From: Rhizoclosmatium globosum
Lineage: Eukaryota; Chytridiomycota; Chytridiomycetes; Chytridiales; Chytriomycetaceae
Length of the DNA: 64,000 nt
Assembly (NCBI GenBank): GCA_002104985.1
Contig: MCGO01000060.1
Location: 206,039-270,038 of the forward strand
Reading direction: 5' to 3'
Positions 34,574-46,087 of the stretch are shown here, piece by piece. The notes under the pieces are model-generated. The model worked only from the letters and a program-made list of their open reading frames with translations. It had not been told where the DNA came from and did not search any database. The first letter of the stretch is position 1, and every line of letters starts with the position of its first letter. The position numbers were made by a program, and so were the translations under genes.

Positions 34574-36824
34574 ATGCAGCTCACCTTCACTCACCACCCG
34601 TCAGTGAGGCCAGTACCCTCCCACCAAGATACCTCAGGCCCACCTTCGTACGATACCCACCCTAACTCAGTTGCAGCTGGTGTAGCGGGACCACCAGTCG
34701 ACCTGTCAAGTCAAACAGGGTTCATCAGTGGGCATTTGGGGATTACTCCATCGAGCGTGCTTGGGACTGTCCAAGTGCAAATCAGCCCTTCTTTCGCACT
34801 GGCACACTCGAACATTGATGGAAATGTTGTTGTCGAAGTTCGGCTGAGTGGCAAAGTGCGGACCTTGGCCGGTACTGTTTACTCCTCCTTCAACCAATAA
34901 CCCTAACCCTAAGTCTCTTTTTGAACCACCGAAAAACAGGAAAGTCCACGTCGTCGACGCTGCGGCTCCAGGGCCTGACAACAAAGAGCCAGACGCTTCT
35001 GAACGAGGCCGTTGTTCTTCCTGAGGCGCTTGACATTGGCCTGAGAACCGATGCGGATTCGAGGCTGAGTGCGTTGACCCCGGGAAAATACGAAGTGCCC
35101 TTTCGGTTCAGTCTGCCGTCGGTGCTGCCTCCGAGCTTTGATGGTTGGGGGGGCCAGGTCAAGTACAGTTTGACAGGTGTGTTTCGACACTTAAAGCTCT
35201 TTCTTCTGGTTAAACCACGTCTGGATGGGTATTGTTGCGGGTGAAAGGACTCTGCGTCAAAACTGAAGAGATGGGCTGTGTGCCCAAAATTGTCACATCG
35301 TGCCCCAATTTGGACTTTGATTAAATCACCTTTTTAACTCGTATCCAACAGCTTCTGTTCGATTCAAAGAACGACTTGGCCGCTTCCAAACGACTTTCAT
35401 TCGACGGATCTCTAAACCCATCAATTTGAGGTGAGTTGCCACTTATTTGCTTGGTTCAATTTACCCTTGTGCTCTGCAACTAAACCCCCTTATTAAGACG
35501 TTACAATCTCGAACATATTATGCATCCTTCAGCTATTGACCAAATTCCATCAACCTCCATCGTTGAACCATCAACACAGTCCTCCTCGTCCGCTGCATCG
35601 TCATCCACCCAGAAATTTAACTTTGAACCTAATGTACCAACGCCACTGCCTAGTACTTCAACTCTTCCTACACTACCACCCCAACTCCCTCTTTCCCGCG
35701 TAAACTCTATTGAAAGTGGATTCACGAATGGAACCACCCTCTTTGACGAAGAGTCGTTCTTGGAACCAGTCACTTTCACATCTCCCACTACATCCACTGC
35801 ACCCATTGCTTACAAAATTGATATACCCTCGCGCAGCTTTGGACCGGGTGATCCGATTCGTGTTGGTGTCTGTGTCTCGAAAGTGCAGGATGGGGTTGTG
35901 GTTGAAAGAATTGAAGTGAAGTTGGTTGCGGAAGTGACGGTGCGGACTGGGTGGCAAGGCGATGCGTGTGTCAGAAAGGTTGTGGGGAAGTGGAATCGGG
36001 ATGGTGGTGGGTTTGTAGGTGGTGGTGGTGGTGGTGGTGAGCAGGTGTTGGAGTTTGTGATTCCTGGATTTGAGGAACGTGGTTCTCAGGCTTCTATGGT
36101 TGCGACCGGCATGGACAATCATGTTGGTGAGGGACGAGTATTGAATGGCGAGGGATGGGAGAATATTCAAGTGGACGACGCGACTCCGCCGAGTTTTGAG
36201 GATCTTTCCAACGAGCTGCTTGTGAGTCGAGTCGGGCGTCTGGCGTCGAATGCTCGGTTGGCGGGTGACTTTGTTCAAGAAAGTCGCCGGGACCAACGCA
36301 CTGCTCTCCTCAACGCACTCAGAAACCGTGAATATCGAGACATGTCGACGCAATCACAAATTACAGATTCTGGAATTGCCGTCGGACAGGGCTGTCTCTT
36401 TCAGCCTTGGGACTTCCCAAAGGACACAATCTCGTCGCTCAAAGACAAATTCATGAAAGCTATTCATATCACTGACGAACCACCCAAGACAAACGAATCT
36501 GAATTGCCTTTGAACTCGTTCTCGTCTCCTTTCATTTCTGTTCGCCATTATCTCCAACTCCAAATCATCTGCAACAAACCGATTCCACGTGTTCCATATG
36601 CGAAGCAGCTTCTCTATTTACCAAACTTTCAGTCAGAAATGGCGTCGGTGAGCACTGCGGCAGGGTTACCCCCGAATATGGATTGGAAACCGCTCGTGGA
36701 AAAGATGAAGCCGGTTGGGTTCTCGTTTGTTGGGGGGCAGGTGGAGACTGGTGTTGTGTTGCATAGTGCGAGTCGAAAAGATCGAGAGTTTTTGCATGGA
36801 TATCTGTTTGGCCCAGCTAGTTAA
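34574..36824 (+). CDS. Arrestin-like protein 1
   Basis: Exons 34574-34871, 34940-35176, 35352-35430, 35498-36824; 646 residues, phases consistent. The N-terminal half has arrestin-fold strands: SGHLGITPSSVLGTV, VVEVRLSGKV, PGKYEVPFRFSLP followed by LPPSFDG and GQVKYSLT. Later a second arrestin-type half begins at YKIDIPSRSFGPGDPIRV and ends near VLHSASRKDREFLHGYLFGP. Fungal alpha-arrestins are adaptors that bring ubiquitin ligases to membrane transporters; no clear PPxY motif was seen, so that role is not proved. The start is the first in-frame ATG. The neighbour at 37181-40179 is its inverted paralogue, with introns at the same three positions and phases. Confidence 0.72.
34898..34912 (+). 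repeat. Interstitial telomere-like repeat inside an intron
   Basis: TAACCCTAACCCTAA, two and a half units of CCCTAA, lies in the first intron of arrestin-like gene 1. It is short and could be chance, or the scar of a repaired break. Confidence 0.5.
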
Positions 36825-37180
36825 TTTTTTGCATTTTAACGATAAATAGATTTAATGATTCCAATTATGATCACGAATGAACTGCTATTTAAATTTTAAA
36901 TTGCCTTAGTTTCCGCTCTATAATGGAAGAAGTATCCTCTGCAATATTGAAAGTGGTTGTGGTTTTTCAACTCATTGCCTTTGTTCAAGTTTTATGTGAA
37001 TGATGAACATTTTCCCAGTTTTGAAAACCGAACATGAATATGTTCCAAATGAAGCCCAAAGTCATAAACTACCACTCATTAACTTGGATATTTTTATGGA
37101 TAACTAACGAAAAACAACTGAATATATAATACAACATGTCCCTAAAAAACACACCATCATCCTCAACTCTATCACACTTC
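36825..37180. other. Spacer between convergent arrestin-like genes
   Basis: 356 nt of AT-rich sequence holding the 3' ends of both arrestin-like genes. No open frame, RNA gene or repeat was recognised. Confidence 0.4.
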
Positions 37181-40179
37181 TCACATCAACCCTTCCAACC
37201 CACTCACCCCCAAAACCCCGCCAGCACCACTACCCCCTGTACTCCCCCTCCGCGGCGTATACGCAGGAACACCCTCCTCCCCAACATTCCCACCCCTCTC
37301 TTCAGGCCCATACAAATAACTCTCCAAAAACCTTCGATCCCGTGCACTCGCCGCATGCACAACACACCCCGTCTCAACCGCCTTCGTAACACTCCGAAAC
37401 CCAACCGGCACAGCCCGTCCAAACAGCCCCTTTATTCCAAACCCGCTTGGCGTTATCGAAAGGGGCTCGGAGGGCGGGATGTACAGGGGCTGGGAGAGGG
37501 GAGGTGGGGGAGTGGTTTGTGGGTTATTATTTGGAGGGTGAGTGTGTGTGAGACGGAGAGGAATGGGGATGTGAATGTGTGTAAGGGGGTTGATGGGGTT
37601 GATGTGGGGGAGGAGAGGATGTGGGTTTTTAGGTAGGTTTTTAGGCGGGTGAAGCGGGTTGTTGGGGGAGGGTTTAGGAGGGGGAGGGATTGTGGGTTGG
37701 GACGAGGTGGGAGGGGTGGTGGTGTTGGGGTTGGGGGTGTGAAGGTTACGGTGCGGTTTGTTGGGGTTCCGGTTGATTGACGGGGTGGAGTTGGGGTGGA
37801 GATTGTGCGTGCTGGGGCTGAAACTGTTCGGGCGAGAGGGATGTCGGGACGGCGTGGTGGATTTGGAGGTGGGACAGGGAGTGGGAGTGGGATATTCGTC
37901 GTTTCTGGATCAGGTTCACGGACAGAATCGAGCTCTTCGATTGAAATAGGAGTACCCTGACGTGGTTCTGCAGGAAGGTTGTTGTTGCTACTACTGCTAC
38001 TTCCACGTCGAGCCTTTTCCGTCTCCGAATCGGAATACTCTCCGTCACCATCACTTGTATCATCCGCTGTCGTATTTTCCTCTGTGCGTTCATCTACCCG
38101 AGAAACTGGTTCAGGGCTCACACTAACAACAGAAGCAGAAACGCCGTCTCTTCTTCGATGTGTCCTCTGACTTCCAACACTAAACAAGCTCGAACGCGAA
38201 CCCAGCCCACGTCTTTGATTCCCAGTTGTCACATACTGTCCTAATAGAGAAGGACTTCGTGGACGCCCATCGTTTGAATCTGTCCGTCGCATCATGACAC
38301 CTAAAAGACTGGGACTCTGAGGTCGCTGAGGTTGCTGAAGTGAAGATGACGACCACGGCTGAAATACAGAACTATTTCCTGCAGCGATTCCACTGTCGAC
38401 AGCAGGGCCGTCTGTACTGGTTCGAGACGATGGATTGGAAAGAGCTGTCATAAGGACTTGACGTCTGTTTATAGCTGGGCGCGAAGAAAACCCCGCTGGA
38501 ACTGTGAAGGACGAGTGTCCAGGGATATCGTTGAATTCTGGAGGCGGTGAAGACGGGGTATCTGCTTCTGACGCTGATTCACCGGCGTTGCTTTCAGTGG
38601 AGGATTCGTTCTGAGTACGTGTAGGGGATGCACGTGTGCGGAAGAGCTTTGTGGATGGGATTTGGATCTTGTGGTTCCAGAAAGATGCTGCGTTTGTTGG
38701 CGTTTCTTTGTGTCGAAGAATTAGTTGTTTTGATGTGGATCTGTGGCCCGTGGATGATGTTGTTGTTATGGTTGCGTGTATTTCAATGAGGATGTGGTGC
38801 ACTTGAAAACCTTCTGGGATTTTTGAAATGTGGATGTTGGCGATGATGGGAGAGTCTGGGCCAAAGGAACGAGAGGGGAGGATAATGTGGTATCGGACAA
38901 GGTCTTCTGAGTCTATGTTTGAGAATGTAGATGGGTCTGTGTAGTTTTCAGAGACAAAGTCGGATTCTCCAGTGAGTGTTCGTGATAGCTGAAGAGGTGG
39001 TGGCATTAAGTTCGTCGATGAAGAAGATGAAGGTTCATCATTAGAAGAACTGTTTGGGGGCCCAAGAATAGGACCAAGGACGGGAGAGTTTGTGTTGGTT
39101 CGAGAGAGTGGAAGTGGAATGATTGATGGAGTGAGAGGTGGAGACAGACTCGCCGCATTGATTTCGGTAAATGTTGCCTGCGAAGCCCGTCTTGAATTAT
39201 TCGCACTTCGAGAAAGTCGGATTGAACGAGGTCCTGCAGATGAAGAAAATATCGGAGATGTTGTTGATTCGTCATCCGAGATTGGATCATAAGGATACTG
39301 AGGAACAGGAGAAGAGGCGCGAATGCTTTGGGAGTCTGTTGGATTTATAATGTGTTCCGAATTATATCGCCTTATTTTGAATGATTAGAATTGAACAATA
39401 GAGTACGAATACTCCAATACCGTATGACAACAGGCTCCGAGATTGATTTGTTGTAGAATTGGTAAGCACCAGATGCTGTTTGGTACTTGAAAGAGAGGGT
39501 AGCTTTAAATAGAATGCCATGAGTAGTTGAACATTAAGCATGGAAATGGATTGGTAAGCCAACTAGTATTTACCTTGCAGGACATAGGCAACCTTCCCCT
39601 CATTTCCGGTAAAAGAAGGAGGCAGAATACTCTGAAGGGGGAATCGGAAGGGCACTTCGTAGTTCCCCGGAAGAAGGACATTCACTGTTGAATTCTGGTC
39701 TTGTCTCAGGCCAATGTCGAGGGCATCGTCAAGCGCCAACTTTTCGTTGACGAGAACTTTCGAAGACCAAGTTCGAATTGGATTTGAAGGTGGGCCTGAG
39801 AGGGTGTTGGTTAGGTATCTAGTAGGTATCCAGTAGTAGTAGGTGGTTGGTAGTAGGTGGTAGTAGGTGCTAGTAGTATCCTAAAAACCACCTGGGAACC
39901 ACCTAGTAAACCACCTAGTAACTCACCTGACAGTGTCTTCACAATGCCTTTAAAGCGCACTTGAACCAATGGCCTTGATGCAATCCGAGGATACTTTGCA
40001 CTAAACACCGGATCGATACTCAGTCGAACAAGTCCCGCAACAGCCGACGGAGTAATGCCCAAGTGTCCTGTCACAAGCCGCGTTTCTCGCATTTGCTCAA
40101 CCGAATCGCTGTTCTCATTCGAAGACGACGACGACGAACTCCGCCGAAGAATGGGCGATGGAACAAACTCAATTCGCAT
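37181..40179 (-). CDS. Arrestin-like protein 2
   Basis: Exons 40179-39927, 39795-39574, 39475-39421, 39370-37181. With one base restored at the GGG run 37492-37494 (CCC on the coding strand) all phases agree; about 907 residues. The N-terminal arrestin half reads SPILRR, TGHLGITPSAVAGLV, VQVRFKGIVKT, PGNYEVPFRFPLQ and LPPSFTGNEG. Exon 4 starts RRYNSEHI, as in its paralogue (RRYNLEHI). The second half starts YHIILPSRSFGPDSPI and ends VGFRSVTKAVETGCVVHAA. A long Ser/Thr/Pro-rich insert makes this copy larger than copy 1. The missing base splits the C-terminal part (PSPQPLYIPP) into another frame. Alpha-arrestin-like adaptor role inferred. Exon 1 is followed by an intron rich in GTAGGTGG/CCACCTAG repeats. 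Confidence 0.7.
39815..39925. repeat. Short imperfect repeats in an arrestin intron
   Basis: Several copies of TAGTAGGTGGT-like units followed by ACCACCTAG-like units of the opposite sense, so the 131-nt intron could fold on itself. It is otherwise non-coding. Confidence 0.6.
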
Positions 40180-40319
40180 AACCAAAATAAAATAAACAAG
40201 ATAGAAAGAACCAAGCACGAACGATGGGTGCCTCCCATTATTCTCTCCTTTTCAAACATCAAATTTCAAAGCAAAAACTGATGGGTTTTTATTCCCTTTC
40301 TTTCATATATTTCATAACA

Positions 40320-41416
40320 CTAATTTACGAAGTTCCCATTCCCATCTATCTCATGTATTCTTGGCCCGGGAGTAAGGGATTCTTGACTCTTTTGAAGAAA
40401 CTCTCGTTGTTGCCTTGCATTCATAAACTCAAGTCCCACTTTAGCTCCTGCAATTATAAGTGGCGTCATGACAGCAATCGCAGCTTTCCAATCGAATCCT
40501 TCTTCTTTCCCCTTCGTTGCAATTGTTTCCGTCTTCAAATGACGCAATTCCGATACTAATGCGTCCAGAGCTTGATCGGATTGTTGCAGTTTTCTGTGCA
40601 GCTCCTCAAGTTTCTCCTTACTTGCGTCAATCATAATTTGGGTACCACGACTCATTTGGATTCCTGGTGCGTTTTCAATAAAGGTGTCAAGCTCTGGAAG
40701 GTCTTCCATGGGCACAACGGCATTCTCCTCCTCACTCAGAGCTTCCACTTCGGGAAGAATAAGAATGTTCTGAGTTCCAAATCCATCTGTAAATAATTGT
40801 GGGGGATCAGTGAGTCAGTCTTTTGTCGGCATCACAATACGCTCGATTCTTACCAATCTGCAAGCTTGCGTACACCTTTCTAAAAGCGTCTCCATTTCTA
40901 TCCTTCAACTCCCGAAACTGCTTCTTCTTGACTTGGTTCACAATCACGCTGTACTTGACTTCAACCGTCTTGTCATGCAACGCTTCCTGAACAGCCGTTA
41001 AAATGGTCACCATCGTTGCAAGGTCTTTTGGCATCACCCGGCCGTACTTTAAGTCAACGACAAAGATTAACTTGACAAAGGCTTCGCCGATGAATAGCTC
41101 CTTGTTGATGATATCGGCGATTTCGAGGCCCGTGTTTCGCGTTTTGTCAACGTCGGCGAATCCGGGAAGGTCGACAATTCGACGGTGTCCTCGACTTACT
41201 GGATTGCGTACAATTTTGCCGCTACCGTAACTAAGCCCTGAATTTTATGGATGTTCGTAAGGTGTTGTAATGCACAATAAGAATTGACTTACCGGATTCA
41301 AAGGGAAGGCTGCCGTCATCATTCTTTCCAGCAATGCAATTACCCAGAGTACTCTTCCCGGTGCCAGGATTTCCCAAAAGAGCTACGATGTACTGCAGAA
41401 TAGACTCGGAGTTCAT
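40320..41416 (-). CDS. P-loop GTPase, tandem copy 1
   Basis: Exons 41416-41293, 41237-40854, 40786-40320 (introns 55 and 67 nt), 324 residues. G-domain motifs are GNPGTGKST (P-loop, near residue 15), a DLPGFAD switch (G3) and VNQVKKK in the place of the N/TKxD specificity motif. The C-terminal half is a helix-rich arm ending in a hydrophobic stretch (AAIAVMTPLIIAGAKVGLEF) that might enter a membrane. It resembles AIG1/septin-like small GTPase domains in general layout, but no exact family can be named. It is the most divergent of three tandem copies on the same strand, all with introns at the same places. Confidence 0.72.
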
Positions 41417-42020
41417 GGCGGTTACGTTTAATGTTTGTTTTTTTACGAATTAGGAGGGAACATCCTTGGAACGTGTTTGTCTCTTATAGGAAGATATATA
41501 TTAACTGTTTAAGACATTGGTCTTGAAGTAAGTGTTTAAAGGTGTTTGTCGCAAGTAAACGGCCTAACCGTTAACAGGAGAAAATAGTTTACCTTTAGTA
41601 GTTGCAATTCATCTGATTTTCTACATATAATATTTTCTGTATGCTAGCTTTTTCTTGTGAATAGTATGAAAGATGATTCCTTCTTCGAGGACACTCGAAC
41701 AAATGACAATTCACAGCCAATAAACATCTAATTGCATCTTTTACTTATACCCTACTTCATAATAGGATCATTTATTTGTCAACAACCGCGCAAAGATGCT
41801 CCCTTTGTTTCATTCGATGAAAGCAAAGAATATAACTCCGCAAAACCGATTTCTGATAAATGGTTTCGAACGTTTCGCTGCAAAAAGCAGTTCCCCATGT
41901 ACTTGTGTCCATCTTATCGAGCATTCTTTTGTTTATCTTTGGTTTGAGGTGAAATATTGAAGAAACAAACGTATTTTATTCCACAATCACTATAAGCTAA
42001 TAGTCAACCTCTTCTATTAA
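41417..42020. promoter_or_regulatory. Upstream region of GTPase copy 1
   Basis: 604 nt between copies 1 and 2. It holds TTAACTGTTTA at 41501-41511 and CCGTTAACAGG at 41569-41579, related to the stronger motif set upstream of copies 2 and 3. No convincing gene is seen here. Confidence 0.4.
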
Positions 42021-43151
42021 TCATATGAAATTCAAAGCCATTCGTAAAAGGTTGCTTTGTTGAGGTCCAGTCATGTATCGTAGTCCAACTTTAGCTCCCG
42101 AAAGTAACAAACCCATTAACGGGGAAATTGCAGCCATCCAATCAACTTCCGCCTCGTTGGACTCTCTCGCCATTTGTGTCTTTTCAGCCACTTTAACCTT
42201 CAAGTGACGTAGCTCCTCTATCAATTCGGCGATAACACCATCGGACTTCAACAGTTTTTCATGCAGTTCCTGTAGTTTCCCCTGGTCCGTGTCGATAGTA
42301 ACTCGAGTACCCTGTTTGAGCTCAACGCATGGCAGGTTATCAACAAAGACTTTCAGGCCAGGCAGAGACTCAAGTGGTACGATGGCGTTATCTGCCTCGC
42401 TGAGGTCTTCCACCTCAGGCAGAAACAAAACATTCTGTGTTCCGAACCCGCCTTATTATAATATTTAAACCAAATAGAAAGAAGGAAACAGGACAGACAA
42501 AGATCACTTACCCATCTGCAAGCTTGCATAAACCATTCTAAACGCATCTCCATTTCGATCTTCCAACTCCTTATACTGTCTCTTCTTGACCTGATTCACA
42601 ATTACACCATACCTACACTTGATTTCATCGTCACCAATCTCCGCTTTGATGGCTGTCAAGATAGTCACCATGGTGGCGATGTCTTCAGGCCGCACGCGTC
42701 CTTGCTGTAACGTGACAACAAACACGAACTTGAAACTCGCGTCGCCGGAAACGAGCTCGTTGTTAATGATGTTGGCGATTTCGAGGCCTGTTTCGGTTTG
42801 ACGCTGCACGTCCGCGAAGCCGGGAAAGTCTAGGAAGCGGCAGTACCCTCGCGTAACTGGTTTGCAAACTCTCTTTCCTGTTGCGTAACTAAGGCCTATA
42901 AAAATTTCACAAGAAAATGTTCAGTTATTAAACATTATTTAAATGGTGGTGGTGGACTTACCGGCATCGAAGGGAAGGGTTCCGTTGGGATTCTTTCCTG
43001 CGAGATGATTGAGGAGTGTACTTTTCCCTGCACCGGGGTTACCCAATATGGCGATCTTGTAGTGAAATGAGCTGGAGGGCGTTGATAGAGTGTTGTTGGT
43101 ACGGAACGGGTTAAAACCCTTTGCAGGTGGTGTGTTGTTGTTAATACCCAT
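42021..43151 (-). CDS. P-loop GTPase, tandem copy 2
   Basis: Exons 43151-42962, 42895-42512, 42451-42021 (introns 66 and 60 nt), 334 residues, frame intact. Motifs are GNPGAGKST, FLDFPGFAD and VNQVKKRQ, then a conserved arm (GTQNVLFLPEVEDLSEADNA) and a C-terminal hydrophobic stretch (AAISPLMGLLLSGAKVGL). Exon 2 and the second intron are almost the same, base for base, as in copy 3. The short N-terminal head (MGINNNTPPAKG) shows where translation starts in this family. A membrane-linked GTPase is likely; function unknown. Confidence 0.74.
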
Positions 43152-43730
43152 GCTATTTTCTAATGCAAGACGAACCTGTGAAAATGCAATGACGCTTTAT
43201 ATTAAAATCTATGTTAACTGTTTTTGAGCTATCTGTTACAGTTGTCAGGTAACTGTTGTTGGTTAACTGTTAAAGAATTTCAGTCTGTTTGTCAGAAGAT
43301 TCAGTACACTCTATCACTTGTGATGAGAAAGAGATATTGAGAATACTGCTTTAGTATTCTATGAAACAAACTAGAAGTTCTTTTGGTTACAATTTGATGA
43401 GGGAAGACGTTAGGATTCCCTCTCCTTTATATATTCCAAATTCACATTAATAATATACGAAACGGAAATGATAACGATAAGAGAAAATTGAATAGAAAAC
43501 ATGTAACGAAAAAGATTAGTGAGGTAGTGTTTCAGAATATTCAGAAAATCTCATTACTCAAAACTAACCAACAAATAACTAACATAACGAATAATGCTAA
43601 GCATCAGTTGTTCGATAAGAGATGGTTTAGGATGGTGGTAAACTGATTTAGAGGACACATACGATAACGTGGAAAAAGTTAACTGTGTTGCCAAACTCTT
43701 TTCATGTGTCAAACAAATAAAATAAGCTAA
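43152..43730 (-). promoter_or_regulatory. Upstream region of GTPase copy 2 with Myb-like motif set
   Basis: Contains GTTAACTGTT at 43213-43222, ACAGTTGTCAGGT at 43238-43250 and GTTAACTGTT at 43262-43271. The same three blocks in the same order lie upstream of copy 3. TAACTG/CAGTTA are cores typical of Myb-type binding sites, so shared control is possible. Confidence 0.5.
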
Positions 43731-45656
43731 TTAATTTATTCTAAATAAGTTCCTTTTGCTGGACTTGTCTAAATCATATTCAAAATTCTTTCTTGGAAAT
43801 GCTCGGAAGCCAAAAGCGTTCACCCACACAACAGTATGACCACCCTCCTCCGTTTCCTCGCCATCCTCATCTTCGTTACGTTCATCAACGTAATCACTGT
43901 ACTCATCATCCTCATCTTCGTTACTTTCATCATCGTAATCACTGTACTCATCATCCTCGCCATCCTCATCTTCGTTACTTTCATCATCGTAATCACTGTA
44001 CTCATCATCCTCGCCATTCTCATCTTCGTTACTTTCATCATCGTAATCACTGTACTCATCATCCTCATCTTTGATACGTTCATCAACGTAATCACGGTAC
44101 TCATCATCCTCATCTTTGATACGTTCATCAACGTAATCACGGTACTCATCATCCTCATCTTCGTTACGTTCATCAACGTAATTACTGTACTCATCATCCT
44201 CAGCAACATCAATCTTCCTCGAAACCTGACTCTGCACAACCCCAACATTCCGATCGCTGTCACAGCTTCTACCTGACTCAACTGCTCCTCCAAAATCGTA
44301 CAAAGCACCAAAATGCCTACAATCTCCCTCCTCTGTGAACTCTTTCTCGATTTTTATTTGTGTGTCTCCTGTTCGAGTTGGTAACTTCAGCATCTCGTGT
44401 TTCTTGGGAGAAAGGAACTGCTTCTCTTGACCTCCATAGAAGTACTCCAGTCCAGCTTTAACCCCTGAAATCAATAATGCCGTCAGTGGAGAAACAGTAG
44501 CAATCCAATCCAGTGCCGTATCCTTCGACTTTCTCGTTTTATCTGTGTTTTGAATGAAGTCCGTCTTTTCACCCATTTCAGTCTTTAAGTGACGCATCTC
44601 ATTCATCAGCTTGGTAATAACAATATCAGACTGCTTCAGTTTCTTATGCAGTTCCTGTAGTTTCTCGTGATTTGCGTCGATTGCAACTCGAGTACCTTGT
44701 TTTAGTTCAACACATGGAAGGTTATCAACAAAGACTTTCAGGCCAGGCAGAAGCTCAAGTGGTACAATTGCGTTATCAGCCTCGCTGAGGTCTTCCACCT
44801 CAGGCAGAAACAAAATGTTCTGTGTTCCGAACCCGCCTTATTATAATATTTAAACCACATAGAAAGAAGGAAACAGGACAGACAAAGATCACTTACCCAT
44901 CTGCAAGCTTGAGTAAACCCTTCTAAACGCGTCTCCATTTCGATCTTCCAACTCCCTATACTGTCTTTTCTTCACCTGATTCACAATCACACCATAACGA
45001 CACTTGATTTCATCGTCCCCAATCTCCGCCTTGATTGCCGTCAAGATAGTTACCATGGTAGCAATATCTTCAGGCCGCACGCGTCCTTGCTGTAACGTGA
45101 CAACAAACACGAACTTGAAACTCGCGTCGCCGGAAACGAGCTCGTTGTTGATGATGCGTGCGATTTCGAGGCCTGTTTCGGTTTGACGCTGTATGTCGGC
45201 GACACCGGGGAAATCTAGGAAGCGGCAGTATCCTCGGGTTACTGGGTTGCATACTTTTTTGCCTGTTGCGTAACTAAGGCCTTGTTTGTGGTTAAAGTTC
45301 AGTTCATTTAAGATCATATCGGGTTTTCTTTTACCAGCATTAAAGGGAAGGGTTCCATCGGGATTCTCTCCTGCTAGATGGTTGAGAAGCGTGCTTTTTC
45401 CTGCGCCGGGATTACCCAAAATAGCCAGTTTGTAGTGAAAAGTAGTGGAAAGTTTTGTTGGTAAGGCTCTTTTGTTACGGAACGTGTTAACATCCCTCGT
45501 GGCTACTTTGTCGTTGTGGACATCGAACGAATAAGATGGTGATGAAGGTGCTGTTTTGTTCTGGAAGGACGAGGATCTTTTTCGCAAGGCGGCTTTGGCC
45601 GATGTAATGGTGTTGATGTCAATTTTCATGCTGCTTTCGAATTTCGGATGAACCAT
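43731..45656 (-). CDS. P-loop GTPase, tandem copy 3, with Asp/Glu repeat tail
   Basis: Exons 45656-45335, 45280-44897, 44836-43731 (introns 54 and 60 nt), 603 residues. G motifs are GNPGAGKST, FLDFPGVAD (Ala/Val for Phe in G3) and VNQVKKRQ. The first intron is in frame without stop, so retention would add 18 codons. The start could also be the ATG at 45629, which lines up better with copy 2. After the shared arm and hydrophobic stretch comes a unique acidic tail made of imperfect tandem units (DEDDEYSDYDDESNE and relatives), giving a strongly negative C-terminus of about 120 residues. Possible roles such as calcium or partner binding are guesses. Confidence 0.73.
43855..44215. repeat. Coding minisatellite in GTPase copy 3
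   Basis: About seven imperfect units of 45-57 nt (TCATCATCGTAATCACTGTA core on the plus strand), each a multiple of three. On the minus strand they encode acidic DEY/DES units. Length change by unit gain or loss would keep the frame. Confidence 0.8.
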
Positions 45657-46087
45657 TGATAACACCAAAGCACTTTATATTTGTATTGATGTTAACTGTT
45701 TATGATAGATCTGTTGTATGAGTACCAGTAACAGTTGTCAGGTCAGTTAACTGTTAAGAATGAGTGCGGCTTAAGAACTACTTTTCCGCAGGTTCGAATA
45801 ACTCCATCTTTCGTTATGGGAAACTGATGGGCTTGTTTAAGATGGTGTGAAATAGAGCCAAAGGATGTGAACGATTTGAGCGAGGGAAAGTAAAGTGTGT
45901 TGATGAAATCGACCCACCTCTTTTGTTCTGTCAAACGAATCAAAATAAACGAATTAATTTATTCTCTAAATTTTCCGTCTGGTCTAGATCAGATTTTCTA
46001 ACTAGTGCCACCTTCACAAAAGCCATTCAAGTTATCTCCTTCTGAAACACGGAATAACCTCCCGCGCAGCACGACTTTAAAAAAGAA
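45657..46087 (-). promoter_or_regulatory. Upstream region of GTPase copy 3 with motif set and 3'-flank relic
   Basis: Holds GTTAACTGTT at 45691-45700, ACAGTTGTCAGGT at 45731-45743 and GTTAACTGTTAAGAAT from 45746, matching the block order of copy 2. Further out, about 45925-45965 (TGTCAAACGAATCAAAATAA and the ATTAATTTATTCT that follows) matches the 3' flank of copy 3 itself (about 43706-43742). This hints that another copy once lay upstream. Confidence 0.5.

Noticed and set aside
35673..36353. 226-codon minus-strand frame
   Set aside because: Shadow of arrestin-like gene 1; no motif and low-complexity Thr/His content.
37136..37636. 166-codon plus-strand frame in arrestin-like gene 2
   Set aside because: Antisense to the conserved C-terminal arrestin part.
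41732..41947. 71-codon frame between GTPase copies 1 and 2
   Set aside because: No family pattern, no splice partners; lies in the upstream region of copy 1.
43855..44215. Repeat array that could suggest CRISPR
   Set aside because: Units touch without unique spacers, lengths vary by threes, and the array is inside a coding exon of a eukaryote.
43836..44276. Hydrophobic repeat protein on the plus strand (ILVFVTF-type units)
   Set aside because: Antisense of the acidic minisatellite of GTPase copy 3; exon phases and homology support only the minus strand.
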